From Vigna angularis (Eukaryota > Streptophyta > Magnoliopsida > Fabales > Fabaceae), in contig NC_068977.1 of assembly GCF_016808095.1 (NCBI RefSeq), positions 2,974,479 to 3,038,478 on the forward strand: a stretch of DNA of 64,000 bases. Direction: 5' to 3'. Positions 1 through 12,988 of this stretch are shown here, piece by piece. Below the pieces are notes generated by a model. It had not been told where the DNA came from. It saw only the letters and a program-made list of their open reading frames with translations, and ran no database searches. Made by a program: the position numbers and the translations under genes. The stretch's first letter is position 1, and every line of letters begins with the position of its first letter.

Positions 1-442
1 ATGTATCCTACTAATTGAGTCTAGTGTCAACGGTTTACATGTATTTATATGATTTATTGTATTTAGTCCATGTTTAGCTTATATTTGATACGATTTAATT
101 GTCTTAAGATAACTCTTTTGCACATTAGTTGATCTTGTTGTTTCTTTGGATGTTTCTTGTGTTTTTATTTGTTTCTTTTTGCAATGATCACCTTATAGGT
201 GTGAGCAAATAAGGGGTAGATGTTGAAACATATCTGATAGAGGACAATGATATTGCGAAATGTTCTTCCTAATCGTCTAATAATTTGCTTTAGTTGCCTT
301 AAATATATTTCATTATTATAATTATGTTTTTTAAATAATTGTATTAATACCATATATTTATAGTTTAAGACAATCTACTTTGTTTATTAACATTTTAATG
401 TTTTATTTTTTTAATTATAAGGTGTTAAAATTGAAATGTTAC
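1..442 (+). repeat. Old fragment of the long-LTR family (3' part)
   Basis: Positions 180-210 contain a block (TGCAATGATCA... then GTGTGAGCA) that closely matches the same block in the solo LTR at 8261-8290. It also recurs on the minus strand at 41531-41565 and 13231-13275. In the intact copy this block lies about 350 bp before the LTR end. Here an ATGTTAC-like end is seen near 436-442, which suggests a strongly diverged or truncated 3' portion of a related LTR. No coding sequence is visible. The boundaries are approximate, and the left part is cut by the window edge. Confidence 0.35.
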
Positions 443-753
443 CCATATTATTCTCTTATGTCAAATAATAAAAATACATAGTTATATAAATTTAAAATAA
501 AATATTAAATGAATTAAAATTATTTTAATAATTAAAAGAAAAACATATTTGCATACTCTAACTAAAAAAATCAAATATTACTTGTACTTACACTCATCCA
601 ATCAATTTAAATATCATATATCACTTTTATACATAATAATTCAAATATATAACACATGTACATATAAATATAAATACAAGTTTAAATATTATTCATATAC
701 CATACCATAAAAAAAACATTCCCACCCATCTTCTTTTAATGTTATCTGTATAA

Positions 754-756
<3 letters not shown>

Positions 757-824
<68 letters not shown>
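757..824. repeat. (AT)n microsatellite, about 34 units
   Basis: This is an uninterrupted alternating AT tract of 68 bp. It is a simple repeat, probably length-polymorphic. Confidence 0.95.
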
Positions 825-827
<3 letters not shown>

Positions 828-2469
828 GTGATTGAACCATAAAGTTCTTAATTATGTATTAATTACCCTATTTTTAGTTAAAAAAAATGTTACCACATAT
901 GCACAGACAATATTCACGAGTTACCAAACACATGCACCTTTACATAAAGCACATATTTTCCAACATTAATATTAATAATATTGATATGAAGTAAATCTAA
1001 ATAATATTTGAATCTTTATATTGAGAATAATTATCTGTTATATTCTTGTGTCGCTATTTGATATTTACTATGTTTTTTAATATTAAAGCACTCATAATTT
1101 ATAGTATTTTATTTTGAAATTTTCACAATATTAGAGGAGAAAAAAGTTTTTTTTTAACATTAAATGTTTTATAATTTATTTTATTTTATTTAAAAAAATT
1201 GGTTACTCAGAATTTTATCCAAAAGATATAACATCGTCATGCATCTATCTCTATTCGTGTCTTTAACTTTGGTGCTTGAGTGAGATGGACACCACTTTGT
1301 TTAATTATCATACGAAACTGTAGTGGGTTTCTGTTTCTTACACCTTCTCATCATGCAACGACTACTGTCGTCATAAAATGTTTGGTTGGTCCAACCAAAG
1401 TTTACAAATTAATTCAGTTTTTCCAAAAATAAAAAAAAAATCAGAAAATGAATTACAATATCTTTTTTCTAAAAGTGAAAAGGATTGCGTAGTATAGAAA
1501 ATAACAAAGGATTATAAGATTAAAAGTGAAATGAGATGGCGATATGTTGAAGTTAAAAGATCAAAGTTAAAGCTTTCGTAATTATGAGACAAAATTAGTG
1601 ACTAAAACTTTTTAAAAATTATGAAATTAGAGAATAATCGTTGAAAATTAAAATGTTGTTCTCCCCGTTTTTTCCTTTTCAAAGATCAATTCTATGAAAC
1701 TCAAACACGAAATGAATTTTCATTAAAGGTAAAGTAAGGTTTCTTTTAGCACGTCATTGTATTCACAAGTTGAAAGATTATTAATTGATTTGAAGCACAA
1801 TCTTCAAGTCGCTATCCATCTTGTTATATGCCAAATTCACCATACTTCAATGAATATGTTTATGGATTTGGGAACTTAATTTAGATTATTCTATAGTACT
1901 GAGAATATTTCTAACCAAAGTTAATTACTTGAGGGATTCTCAAACTTAACAATTAATTCTTCTTTCATTTCTTAGTTATGAAACTCGACTGAGGTTTGCT
2001 CCAAAGTGAAAAGAAAAGAAAATCTATTTTTTTTAAAATTGATTTAACATAATTAAACTAGTAAAAAAAGAAGCTAAGCAAAAAAAAATAGATACTTAGG
2101 GTATTTTAGTGCTATTTGGAGCTTTTATATTAAGTTCATCTTAGAATTATTCCTTGCTAATTAAAATTCTATTGCATTAGGATTTTTCTTTAACAGAGAG
2201 AGGTTTATGCCTTTTGTAGACTTAGATATTTTTACAAGTTTCAATTAATTGAAACTAGAATTGTAGACTTAAATTTTATTTATTTTTTAGTTAACCCTTA
2301 ATCTAGACTGCCCACATTTAATGCTTGTTATATATCCCTTTCATAGGACATGTTGTATAAAAATCAAAACTTATATTCTCTCCATAAACTTAGGGTGAGG
2401 TAATCAACTCAGACCCTTTAAGTTGGATAAGACAAATTTACAATAATTTCTAAAGCAAAAAGAGAATAA

Positions 2470-2472
<3 letters not shown>

Positions 2473-2511
<39 letters not shown>
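2473..2511. repeat. (TA)n microsatellite
   Basis: This is an uninterrupted alternating TA tract of about 39 bp. Confidence 0.95.
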
Positions 2512-2517
<6 letters not shown>

Positions 2518-4730
2518 AATTATATTATTAACCAAAGTTAATAAAGTTATTTTACAAACAGCAATATAAGGTATATGGGTGTATTTAGATATACTTTTTC
2601 ATAAATATATTAAAAGATTATATATGAATTAAAAAAAAAAGTTATATGATAGAATTTTTACCCAAAAAGTAGAAACCAAGATTTATTTGACCATGGCACC
2701 ATGCGACTGCTACTGTTATTTAAGAAGAAATTCCTTAGTTGACACCTAGGAAAGGAACACTATGTTGGCATGAGTGCGCTAACCCATTTTTCACTTCAGC
2801 AAATTGAAGGTAAAAAAGAGAAAAAAAAAATTCTTTGATTCAGATAATCTCTTTCATATATATTTATTTGTTTTTCTGATAAGTGTTTGTGAAAATTTAA
2901 ACAAACATATACAGAATTACCTAGTGATCATGTAATTTGTAAACTGTAAGACTCGTTTTGTTAGTTTTCAGACCAAACTCAGCCAAACTTTTTTGCAGAG
3001 ACAAAATTCTGCACTATGTATGTGTTTTTTTATTGTGTCAATGAAAATTCTATAATATCTTTCTTGTCACTCATGGTCCTGGATGAACTCAATCACAAGA
3101 GAAAATGCAACTAATTAACATATATTACGCAACTGGTCCATTACTTATTTTCTTTTCCATAAAGCAAAAGGTGTTGGAAAAACAAAAGAAAAAGCTGCAT
3201 AGTCCAAAACAGTTTTTCCAAGTTTATGCAGCATGCACAAACAAATGCTTTATTTCTCTGGTAGATCTAATCTAATCTAATCCCTAAGAGCAGTGTTGTC
3301 CATAGAAGAAAAAAACATTCGGAAAAGGAAACACACATAGTCTTGATGTCATTGGACGTTGTTTGAAGTTTTGAACAATCCAAACACTGTGTCGTGAATG
3401 AATGAAATTGCTTAGGCAACATGAAAAGCCATGGACAAAGCCTTGTATCTCTGCCAAAGAGCAATGAGAGCAATGCATTGCTTTCTTTTCTGACAAAGCA
3501 GACTAGGATGCATGGAACAAGCATGTAATGGAAAAGCTTTTGGGACAGAAAGTGATGCCCCCTTAGGATTTTTAATCAAATAATTGTGAAGGGTGTTATC
3601 AAGAGATGTTCAAAAAGGTGGTGGTGTTCTAGCTGCACCAACTTTAATCTCCACCAAAAGGGACAGTTAGGAGGTCTTTAATTTGGCAATCTGTTCCAAA
3701 TTAGGTTATTTTTGAAAGAATCAAAAAGGGATCAGAATATCTGAGTTGATTCCACTTTCTGTGAGTGATCCCAGCATTGAACACTAAAATTTTGGCCTAG
3801 GTGTCTCAATGTTCCATCTTTCAATAATCTACATCACTGACCTTCCATAAATCCTTGATGAAAAGTAACCCAATTTACTTTCTACATGTCAATTTATTAC
3901 ACATATTGCAGTTTTTCACACTATTTTAATAATGACACGGATGGTTTTCATTTGGGGTAGTAAATATATCGTACATGTGAAAACATTAACTGTTACATAA
4001 TTACAAACAGGTAAACGACATTGATGAGTATTTGTTAAAAATAAAGAGATTACTGTTACCTCTAGAGAGTACTTGGAAGAATGCTCTCCCTTTTGAATCC
4101 CCAGAACTGTGTTGAGAAATCAAAAAGATCCATGCAACCTCGTAGTTCTCTGATTTCTGCACAAGCACAAAGATTCATCCTCAAAAATTCTGTGATATTC
4201 AAAGGAAAACTTCTTTGGAACCAATCCTAAAGAATCTCTATGGAATGCAGAAACTGGTTCATGAGATCTGATTTAACCTCTTGTAACTTCAATTTTCCTT
4301 ATTTGCTGCTAAATTAATGGTGCACCATACCAGAATACTTCGACAAAAATATAGTAATTCTTGTCACTACCTAATTTTTCCTTTATAGAAAGAAAAAATG
4401 AAATGAAATGTTTTGGTTTATCCCCATAAAAGTTCAGCATGGGATGTGCATATTGCAGGCATAGTATTATATTTGAAAATAGTTATATATATGCATGTTT
4501 AAAATAGTCTTACTTACTATTACTAATAATGAATAATTAATTTTGCAATTGTTACGCTTTGGCGTAGCAGGGTAGCCAGGGAAATATCTTGGCCCTAACT
4601 AACATAAATTATTAATTCAACCAAAAGAGTTGATTTAATTAAAAAATTGTTCGAGGATTCATATATTTAAAAGAGTGACACTTTATTAATATATTTTTTT
4701 CATTTCAATTTGGCACAAGTTCTTAAATTT

Positions 4731-4732
<2 letters not shown>

Positions 4733-4809
<77 letters not shown>
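4733..4809. repeat. (TA)n microsatellite, about 38 units
   Basis: This is an uninterrupted alternating TA tract of 77 bp, one of the longest in the window. Confidence 0.95.
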
Positions 4810-4814
<5 letters not shown>

Positions 4815-6088
4815 TTTATATGAACATATTTTGTAGTAATTCTATTGAAATGATTTTCCCTAAACTCCTTAAATTTTTTATAATTTTTTTTAATCTCTAT
4901 TGATATTTGACAATTAATGCTTAGCTACTAGTAGTTGATAAAAACAATGTTTGCTGCATGAATGGCACAGGATTCATGATAACTATTATTGTGTTGGTAT
5001 TCAAGAATAAAGAAAAAACGTACGTAAAAGAAGTTCTAAAACATCACCATGCATTTCCATAACTATTAAATATTCCATATTTTAGTGTTTAATTTTCTTT
5101 CTTTAAAAAAGGAAAGTGATAAAATTGAGAAAACACTTTTGGAAACTAAAAAGGGGTTTTCCTAAGAAGGGTTTATTCACCTTGTAAGAAAAATGGGGCA
5201 AGAGAATTCAAACCCATATCAAAAAAGTGAAAACTTGTTGTGGATTTTAACTATTAATACCAATTTATATTCGAGAGTATGTTTGTATAAACTTACGCAC
5301 GATGACTTTTATGAAAACAATCCAAAATTAAAATTGATTTACGTATAAGTTAATTTATAGAAACTTTTTTAGATAACTTCTCTAAATTTGTATTTTATTT
5401 ATACATGAATTAATTTTAACCGTGGAATTTTATTTTTTTTAATTTTTTTTCCTTTTAAAATTCGTTATAGAAATATTTATTCAAACAAACTCTTGGGTTT
5501 TTATTTCAAAGTTTATTTAGCATATATATTTATATATATATATATGAATCAAATAATATGTTACAAAATAAAACATTATATTTTGTTGAATAACATAATA
5601 TTTTTGAAATTAAGGTTGAATATAAAAACTCGATTTTATTCTTTTCATTTTTCTGACCAACAATCTAATGGAGAGAAACTTATGTTTTCTTTATAAACTT
5701 CTCTTCTAATTCTTTTAGTCAACACAAGCTAAAAGATTTATTAATTATATGATTTTTTTTTTAATTTTCTCAAACATCTCTATCTATTTAAACAGATAAT
5801 AAATTGTGGTTGCAATATTCTTTGATGAGAAGTTGACATTTCTTTTTCTAAATTCAAGATTGGATCATAGGTGTTCTCGTAGTTGAAAGTCATGGAACTA
5901 ATCTCTTAAAAAATCAAAATACAAATTAAGGGTATAACTCCTCTTACTTTACTAAAACATATGTATAACTAAAAGTTGAACTCCTATAATACTTTTGAGA
6001 GATATAAAATTAATTTGAAGGGTTTGAAAGACAGAGTGAAAGTGATTGCGACTGGAGTGAGTTCAACTTTTCCAATAATAAAAGCTAA

Positions 6089-8640
6089 TGTCATGCCTCG
6101 TAATTATGCACCAAACCCCACCTGTTAAAATCGCATTTAATGTTCCCAAAAACCCTGTTCAGATTTTATTAAGAAACGCACCCAAATCCCACCGTCTGAT
6201 CACCATTAAATGCTTCCACGCCGCACGATCAGTGCCATTAAAACACACTCTGCATGCAGCTGCCAAGTGTCAAATTGGAACATTCGAAAATCATTAGTGG
6301 AATACAGGTGTCCACAGGAAAGCGCACGTTCGTCTGAACGTGGGGGCAGACAAAAATGATTTTCTGAAAACAACTGTCACTCTCCTGCACGCACCTTCTT
6401 CCTCCCAAAAACTCAGACTTTTCATTCTCTTCATCTTCTCTCTAGAAACCCTACCTTCTCTCTACTGAAACTCACCCTTTCTCTTCTCCGTTCATCATTC
6501 AGAGACCGTAGGAGCACTCCCGGCGTCTCAAGCTTCACTTTGAACCGAACACATTTGAATTCTGAAATTGGTAAGTTTCCTTATGCCTAGCCGTTCGTTT
6601 TCTGATACATGCAAACCCAGCTCCGGTTGCATGCTGTTATCCTGTCTAAGTCTCTGTTGGTTTATTTAATGTTAGAAATTAGTTTGAAGAAGAGTGGAAC
6701 GTAAGGGTAGAAGGGAACTCAGTTAGACGAAGAGTGATTTAGTACGTTCGTTCACGAATCCAGGTAAGGGAAGCTTATTAAGTTTAATTCTTGTGTATGT
6801 GTTGTGATGTATAATATTATATGAGTTTATGAAGCATGAAATCTGTGTTATTTGATCTTTGGTATATGATTTGGATGAGGAGATGATATATGAAAATTAT
6901 GAAATGTACTATGATATGAGTAGTTAAATGTATGAAAGTTATACTGGAAAACGAGTTTACTGTAAGTGAGATTTTGAATATGAAATTCTATGATAATGAA
7001 CGTTCGTTATCGAACGGTCCTTGACCGTTCGGTATTCTTAGTAATTCTTTTGAAAAATAGAATTCTTTCATTCGGAAAGGATTCCAGCTGAGGACGAACG
7101 CCCTCTTATATTAGTCTTACGTTTGAGCGTTCGGCCAAACGTAGATATCCTGAGTGTTGTGTGAGAATTTGAGAAGCTTAAAATACACATTCGGACACTT
7201 AGTCATTTTGTTAAAAATATAACTTTACCATCTCGTATTATATAAATCCCTCTTTCTATAATTTTGAAACAGCGATGGGTCTCGATTCAAAGCGTACGTT
7301 ATGTGTGACGCTCGGTCTTATACCGAACGTTCGTTCTTATCCGGAATCAACAAACTAGTACAAATAGCGTTCGTCCGAAAGATCAGTAGCGTTCGTCCAA
7401 ACTTCAATAAATATCCATTACCACGTTCGGTATAAGACCGACGGTTGGTATCTTTAATTAAATCGTACTCTGTATCAGTATTTAAACACCTTGCGGTGTT
7501 TCTATCCACTTGGATTCGATCTATAGTTATGTACTTAAATTATTTTAAGTATCAATTGAATTGTTCTAGAATCAGTTCATTTAACTGATTCAAGTGGTCA
7601 CAACGTCCGTCATTTGAAAGGTGTTCGTTTCCTTCTGTTCAGAAAGCGAGGATTCCTCAGTATCGTGTTAACGTTCGTCCTCATTTTAAAGAGGGTTGAA
7701 CGCTCATCATTTTATGAAAGTGGAACGAAAGATCGAATTGATATTAATGTGGAGAACTGTAATGTGCGAACGGTATAAGAAATGAAATTATGGTTGTGGA
7801 TTTTTAACGAGCGTTCCAGGGAGGAATGACTCTTGGATGAAAGTTATGATTAGTAATGTATGAATGTGGACAAAGCTTGGCCGACGTTTCATCCTGATGT
7901 TCCGTGAGTACTCATCCTCACGTAGAGGGGGTACATCATGTGTGGGAATGGCAGGAGGTCCTAGTCCTTAGGAGTACTTTGGACGGAACAGACTAACCTC
8001 GGGTGGCAGCTGATGAGAATTCCAGTTACTACATCACCTGGGTGCACGAACGTAGTAGCTACACAAGATTCATACAGTCCGGACGGTCAGTCTAGTATCA
8101 GGAATTGATTGAGTAAATGAATGGATTAAATTATATGTTGGGAATTATTGATCTGATTGATATGTTATGAAATGTGTGTTTTACTTGAATTAAATTCAAT
8201 AAGCTTACCCTTTCGTTTTTCTTTGCGTTGTCGATCGTCATTGTACGTCCGTCCTGTCTATGCAATGATCATCCAGGTAGATGTGAGCAGATGGAGAGGC
8301 GTTACTTGAGGAAACGCTGGAAGAAGAAAATTTGGAGGATGCAAACCTCGTGGAAGTTGAAGTGAAGGCCGAACAGTAGTGTGTTCGGTTAGATGTTTAG
8401 ATTAAATATTTTATTGTACTGATTTTAGAGTGACCCCCTTTTTATTAATTGACCGTTCGGTATTTCTGTTTTGTAAACCGTTCGGTCAGGTATGCTTGGG
8501 TCGAGCGTTGTTTCGTATTTAACTGCTTGTAAGGCCGTTAGGCCGGAACCTTTGCTTTCGTTAATTAAGACTGATTTGGTTTATCATTAATCGTAATTAA
8601 TTCTACTATATAGTGTTTACTGTATTTTTGGGATGTTACA
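6089..8640 (+). mobile_element. Solo LTR of a long-LTR retrotransposon (2.55 kb)
   Basis: The element begins TGTCATGCC and ends GATGTTACA, so it has the TG...CA termini of an LTR. It is flanked by GCTAA (6084-6088) and ACTAA (8641-8645), a 5-bp target duplication with one change. It has no PBS, PPT or coding domain, which is what LTR-LTR recombination leaves. A pyrimidine-rich leader (about 6400-6540) is followed by a strong splice donor, ATTG|GTAAGT, at 6570/6571. At least a dozen CGTTCG motifs occur, giving an unusually CpG-rich stretch for this window. A related copy with a perfect target duplication lies on the minus strand at 41241-44480. LTR length and lack of coding suggest a large Ty3/gypsy-type parent element, but the family is inferred. 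Confidence 0.8.
7312..7441. repeat. Perfect 19-bp inverted repeat with 92-bp loop
   Basis: TCGGTCTTATACCGAACGT at 7312-7330 is the exact reverse complement of ACGTTCGGTATAAGACCGA at 7423-7441. The arms contain the CGTTCG motif of the surrounding solo LTR. A transcript could fold into a stem here. Confidence 0.9.
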
Positions 8641-8743
8641 ACTAACAACAAACATTCATCAATAAAAAAAATATTTTTAAAAAATTGACTAACTTATTAT
8701 TTATGTCACAAAGATATAAAGTTAACATACACGACTAGAAAAG

Positions 8744-8745
<2 letters not shown>

Positions 8746-8792
<47 letters not shown>
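8746..8792. repeat. (AT)n microsatellite
   Basis: This is an uninterrupted alternating AT tract of about 47 bp. Confidence 0.95.
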
Positions 8793-8796
<4 letters not shown>

Positions 8797-9698
8797 GGTG
8801 ATTTTTTTAATTTGGATTCAATTAATTTAACTAAGTTTTAAACTATTATTAAAAAACACAAGTATTATCAACGATCAAAAAATATTAAAAATATGTTGAT
8901 AACGACATTTTTTTTTGACAAATTTTTATTTTGACGGATTGAAATTTATCAATAAATATGTAATTGGTGATATTTACCAACGAAAATTTATACTAGTCAA
9001 AAGTTATTATAAGAAAAATTGATCAGTAATTATCGAAGAAAAAATTCGTCAATAAATATCACGGTTTTTCCTTTTCTCCATCTTTTTTCTTTCTTATCCT
9101 TTTATTTCTTTTTGTGTCCTCTTTCCTCTCTTTCGCACAGGTACCACATACCAAAGGGGAGAGCGCATCTTCATTCCAAAACTAAAACAAAATACCCTAA
9201 ATAACAACTAATAAAAATAAAAAATCTGAAAACATCATAGAAGGAAGAAAATGAAGTTCGTTCAATAATGTTGCCAGACACTATGTCATAATTTACAATT
9301 TTGAATTAATTTAAAAGTAGATTAATTTGTAGTAATTATCAAATCTTAAGTTTGAAAATTAATGAATATTTTAATTACTATTTATTTATCCTTTGCATAT
9401 GTATGTAACTTTTGAGAGTATGGAATGTTTATTTTCTTTCAAAATTTATAATTTCAATTGTTTTCCTTTTTTATCTTTCTCAAATTGTATTTTTTAGATA
9501 TTCAATATGATCACTCAATCAGTTTGTGTTCAACTATTCTCTAAAAATATTTAACAATTCTTACTTGACCAATAATTTTTAATTGGTTTATGAAATTTGT
9601 TAAAAAAATCTAATCAACTTAAAAGTATAATAGCGTTTCAAAGGGACAATGTATTTGTAGTACTGACTTTATTTAAAAGGGTTGAAATACTTTAAATA

Positions 9699-9702
<4 letters not shown>

Positions 9703-9782
<80 letters not shown>

Positions 9783-9801
9783 TTATTTATTTATTTATTT
9801 A
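9703..9801. repeat. Compound (AT)n-(ATTT)n microsatellite
   Basis: About 76 bp of alternating AT run directly into about six ATTT units, making a compound simple repeat. Confidence 0.95.
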
Positions 9802-10128
9802 TGATAAAAACAAAATCAGCTTAACATCATGACAAACTCTAAGAGGTTAAATTCTCATATAATATTATCCTATCACTTCAAAACTTGATTATCTATTGTT
9901 AATTTAGAAAGTATAAAACAATATATTAATTTCTTTTCTTGCCCGATATGTTGATAGCTTCTTTGTGACGCGTTATCACTATTGAAGAGATAAGAAAAAA
10001 TTTCCTGAATTGTGAAGTTAAAATAGAATTGAGAAAATTATTAGGGAAAATATTGTAGAAATTTTTCAAAATTTTAAGGTAAAAGTTATTAAGTTAACTT
10101 TTAATTTATAACGTCTTAGTAAAATTAT

Positions 10129-11716
10129 GGTTTAAACTTTCGGTTGGTCCTCATATTTGTTGGTGAATCTCAAGTGGGTCATCATTTTTTTTGTCTCAAT
10201 TGAGTTTATATACTTGTAAAATTGAGTCAATTAAGCCCTCTCCGTTAAGTTTTCACTGACGGCGTCTAATTGTGATGATGTGATGTACACTTAAAATGCT
10301 GATATGACAGTGTTATATTACGTGGATGTTTTTTTAGGTGAAGCTAGTCGTCGCAACAGTGTCATTCCCCACCATCCTCGCCGCCACGCCACCATGCTCA
10401 TCTCGTTGGACAACCATCCTCCATCACGCACTACCACCCACACAATGAATCATGCCACTGCCTATCCTTCTCTTGCCGCCAATGCTGCGAGCGATGCAGC
10501 ATCCACCATAAACACCCAGAATCGCAAGCAACCTCATCACTCCACCATGAACCACGAGCGCTGCCATCACCACAGTCTCGCTGCCACCAAACCCTAGCAC
10601 ATTGCCGCCATCACCTTGCGCAACCATTACCTCCTCGCGTAGTTCACCTGCAACCCAAATTGCAACGGCAAAATCATCTTCTTTACCATCACGTCGCGCC
10701 TTCATCATCAACCCATAATCACGAAGAACCCTAAAACCTCAACATCTTCAATCTCTACGCGCTGCCTCCATTCAAACTTGCAACCAAGACAACACAAAAG
10801 ATCCAAGAAAAGCCCCAAATCAAAACCCTAAGTCGTGATCTTCAATTCACATATCAATTCGCCCAGAACCATGACTTCAGTCACCGAGCAAGGACACGAA
10901 ACGCGCAAAAGGGTCAATGTATCTTAGGCCAAATGGCAAGAACACACACACTTGAAGAACCCCACCTGAAATTCTCTCAGTAGGTTGATGTTGACCCAGC
11001 TCCACAACCCCAATGGCAAGAACAAAAGAAGCCCAAAGAAAGTAAAGGAACCCACTTTCCAAAAATCCATTCGTTTTTCTTTTTTTGTCACCCAAAAACT
11101 CCTTGATCCGATTAACATTAGTTTGCAACTGCAAAGAAAGGGAGTTGAGATTATAAGGCAAAAGATGAAGTCACAAGGAAAAGTGGTTGCGAGAGATTTC
11201 TTCGCAATGGAAGAAAGGGATGTGTGTTCTTCCCAGCAACAATAAGAGAGACAGAGAGAGATACGAAAATATTATTTGAGGACCAAAAGAGAGTGAATTT
11301 GCTTTGAAGAAATAAGGAAAAAGGGTTTTCCTTAGTGAAAGAAACAGTATGAAAAATGGGTTATTATTGAAGATTGTGCAGCGACGGTGATGGGTAGCGG
11401 CTGGAGAAGAGGCCGCCGCGGTCGGTGGGGCGATTATGGGAGGGTTTCCAGTGACAGTAGAAAAAGTATAAAAATTTAACACATCCACGTGGAATGGTTG
11501 ATTGTGCAACAGATCACCTATTCAATTTAATATACAATGTCACACCCTATAAAAAAAATACAACTCAACACAATTAGACGCAGCCAATGAAAACTTAACG
11601 GAGAGGGCTTAATTGGCTCAATTTACAAGTATATAGACCCAATTAAGACAGAAAAAAAAATGATGATCCACTTGAGATTCACCAATAAATATAAGGACCA
11701 ACCGATAGTTTAAACC
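10129..11716. mobile_element. Non-autonomous Mutator-like element (1.59 kb), possible Pack-MULE
   Basis: Terminal inverted repeats of about 146-148 bp (10129-10274 and 11569-11716) begin GGTTTAAAC. They share long identical stretches, for example around CAATTAAGCCCTCTCCGTTA. Identical 9-bp sequences TAAAATTAT flank the element (10120-10128 and 11717-11725), the target-duplication length typical of Mutator-like elements. The interior (about 10340-11460) is much richer in G+C than the surroundings. It contains open frames of up to 112 codons that are low complexity (His, Ala, Ser, Pro). No MURA-type transposase is present. The GC-rich interior could be captured gene sequence, but I cannot name a donor gene. 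Confidence 0.85.
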
Positions 11717-11725
11717 TAAAATTAT

Positions 11726-12380
11726 TCACTACAATAAATAATAAGCATAAAACGGCATAAATAGATATGTTTATCATTATCTATATGGAAATAAAATTAA
11801 AAACCTACTTTATATAAAAGTAGTAAAAATAATAGCGCTTCATCTTATAAGGGGATGAACAATAAATAAAATATATGTAAAAAATTAATCTCAGATAGAG
11901 AAAGATAAAAGTTAAAATTTGATAAATATTTCGAAGGTATAAAATACAAAATTTTAGAAACTAGTGTTTTAAAACAATGTTGCTAAAGTAACATTTCAAA
12001 AATATTACAAAATGTTACAAATATTTGCTTATCCAACAATATTACTATAAAGTTTAAAAAAATTAATTAGTAAAAATTATAAATTAACTAAAATGATGTG
12101 TAAAACATAAAATTTCAGTACCAAAATAATATTTATATAGTTTTAGTAATTTAATATCATCAAATGATCCTGGGGAGAAGAATAAATGAGTCATGAACCA
12201 CTTATTTATTGGAATAAACAAAACTCAGTGAATGTATTTACTTTTATTCGTTACCATGAATGGAGTATATTGGATTTAAAGTTCTTTTTTTTAGTAAAAT
12301 GTTGGATTTAAGTATAGATGAATTGATGGAAATGTATAAGAATTGTTTTAAATGTAGGGGAAATGAGAAAAAATAAATAA

Positions 12381-12426
<46 letters not shown>

Positions 12427-12988
12427 AGATTATGTAATTAATAAATAGATAGTTAAAATGTAAATAGTAAAAAACAACATAAAAGCATATTATAAAATTG
12501 AAATAACATATGTTATTGGAAAAAAATTAATGTTTTGTCTTATCTTAAATTGCTCCATGAAAATACAAGTAGGAAAATTTATCCTTCTCCATAAATTGAA
12601 GACCTATATGCATAGTGATGAAGATTACCCAGAATTGAAGTTAGAGAGAGATGTCAAAAAATTGAGTAAATGTCAATCCGAAAGACTTGGGCACATAAAG
12701 TATCGATTCAAGGTGTGTTTATGTAATCAATTTAATATCAGAAAAAAGTAAACAACATAAAAGCTTATTAAATGTGTTAGGTGAATATATTGGAATGAAT
12801 TATTTCACATGTAAATGGTAATATTAGTATACTAGTTAGAAATTAATGAACAAAAAGATATTATATTATAAGAGTTGACTATGATAATAAACTGTAAATA
12901 AAAACGTTTCATTTTCAGTGTCCTCTAAGTACCTGATAATATTTAAGTAGTTTAATAAATATATTAAATGTATCATCTCAAATAATAG
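11726..12988. other. AT-rich intergenic DNA, no gene seen
   Basis: This stretch is AT-rich with one (AAAT)n-(AT)n tract. A 73-codon open frame at 12530-12751 has no recognisable features and no supporting context. Confidence 0.55.
12385..12422. repeat. (AT)n microsatellite after (AAAT)n
   Basis: A short run of AAAT units (from about 12371) passes into an alternating AT tract. Confidence 0.9.

Larger units (their letters stand above)
443..6083. other. AT-rich intergenic DNA, no gene seen
   Basis: This stretch is AT-rich with many homopolymer runs and three (AT)n tracts, listed separately. The only locally less AT-rich part (about 2690-4300) contains a minus-strand open frame of 85 codons near 3267-3524. 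I do not recognise it, and no splice-compatible continuation is visible. I see no tRNA, no recognisable miRNA precursor and no transposon ends that I can pair. Confidence 0.6.
8646..10119. other. AT-rich intergenic DNA with simple repeats
   Basis: No gene is seen. At 8900-9065 there are imperfect direct and inverted copies of an ATCAATAAATAT / GATATTTACC motif near GACGGATT. These look like the degenerate subterminal repeats of a CACTA-type transposon, but I cannot find CACTA ends or a target duplication. The (AT)n tracts are listed separately. Confidence 0.5.

Noticed and set aside
3267..3524. 85-codon minus-strand open frame in a less AT-rich patch
   Set aside because: No domain, no signal, no splice partners and an overlapping shifted frame of similar length. 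No evidence for a gene.
7318..7509. Minus-strand 63-codon open frame
   Set aside because: It lies across the hairpin region of the solo LTR, with no conservation in the related LTR.
10304..11509. Open frames of up to 112 codons in the first Mutator-like element
   Set aside because: They are low-complexity, overlap each other on both strands and have no family features. The GC-rich interior explains their length.
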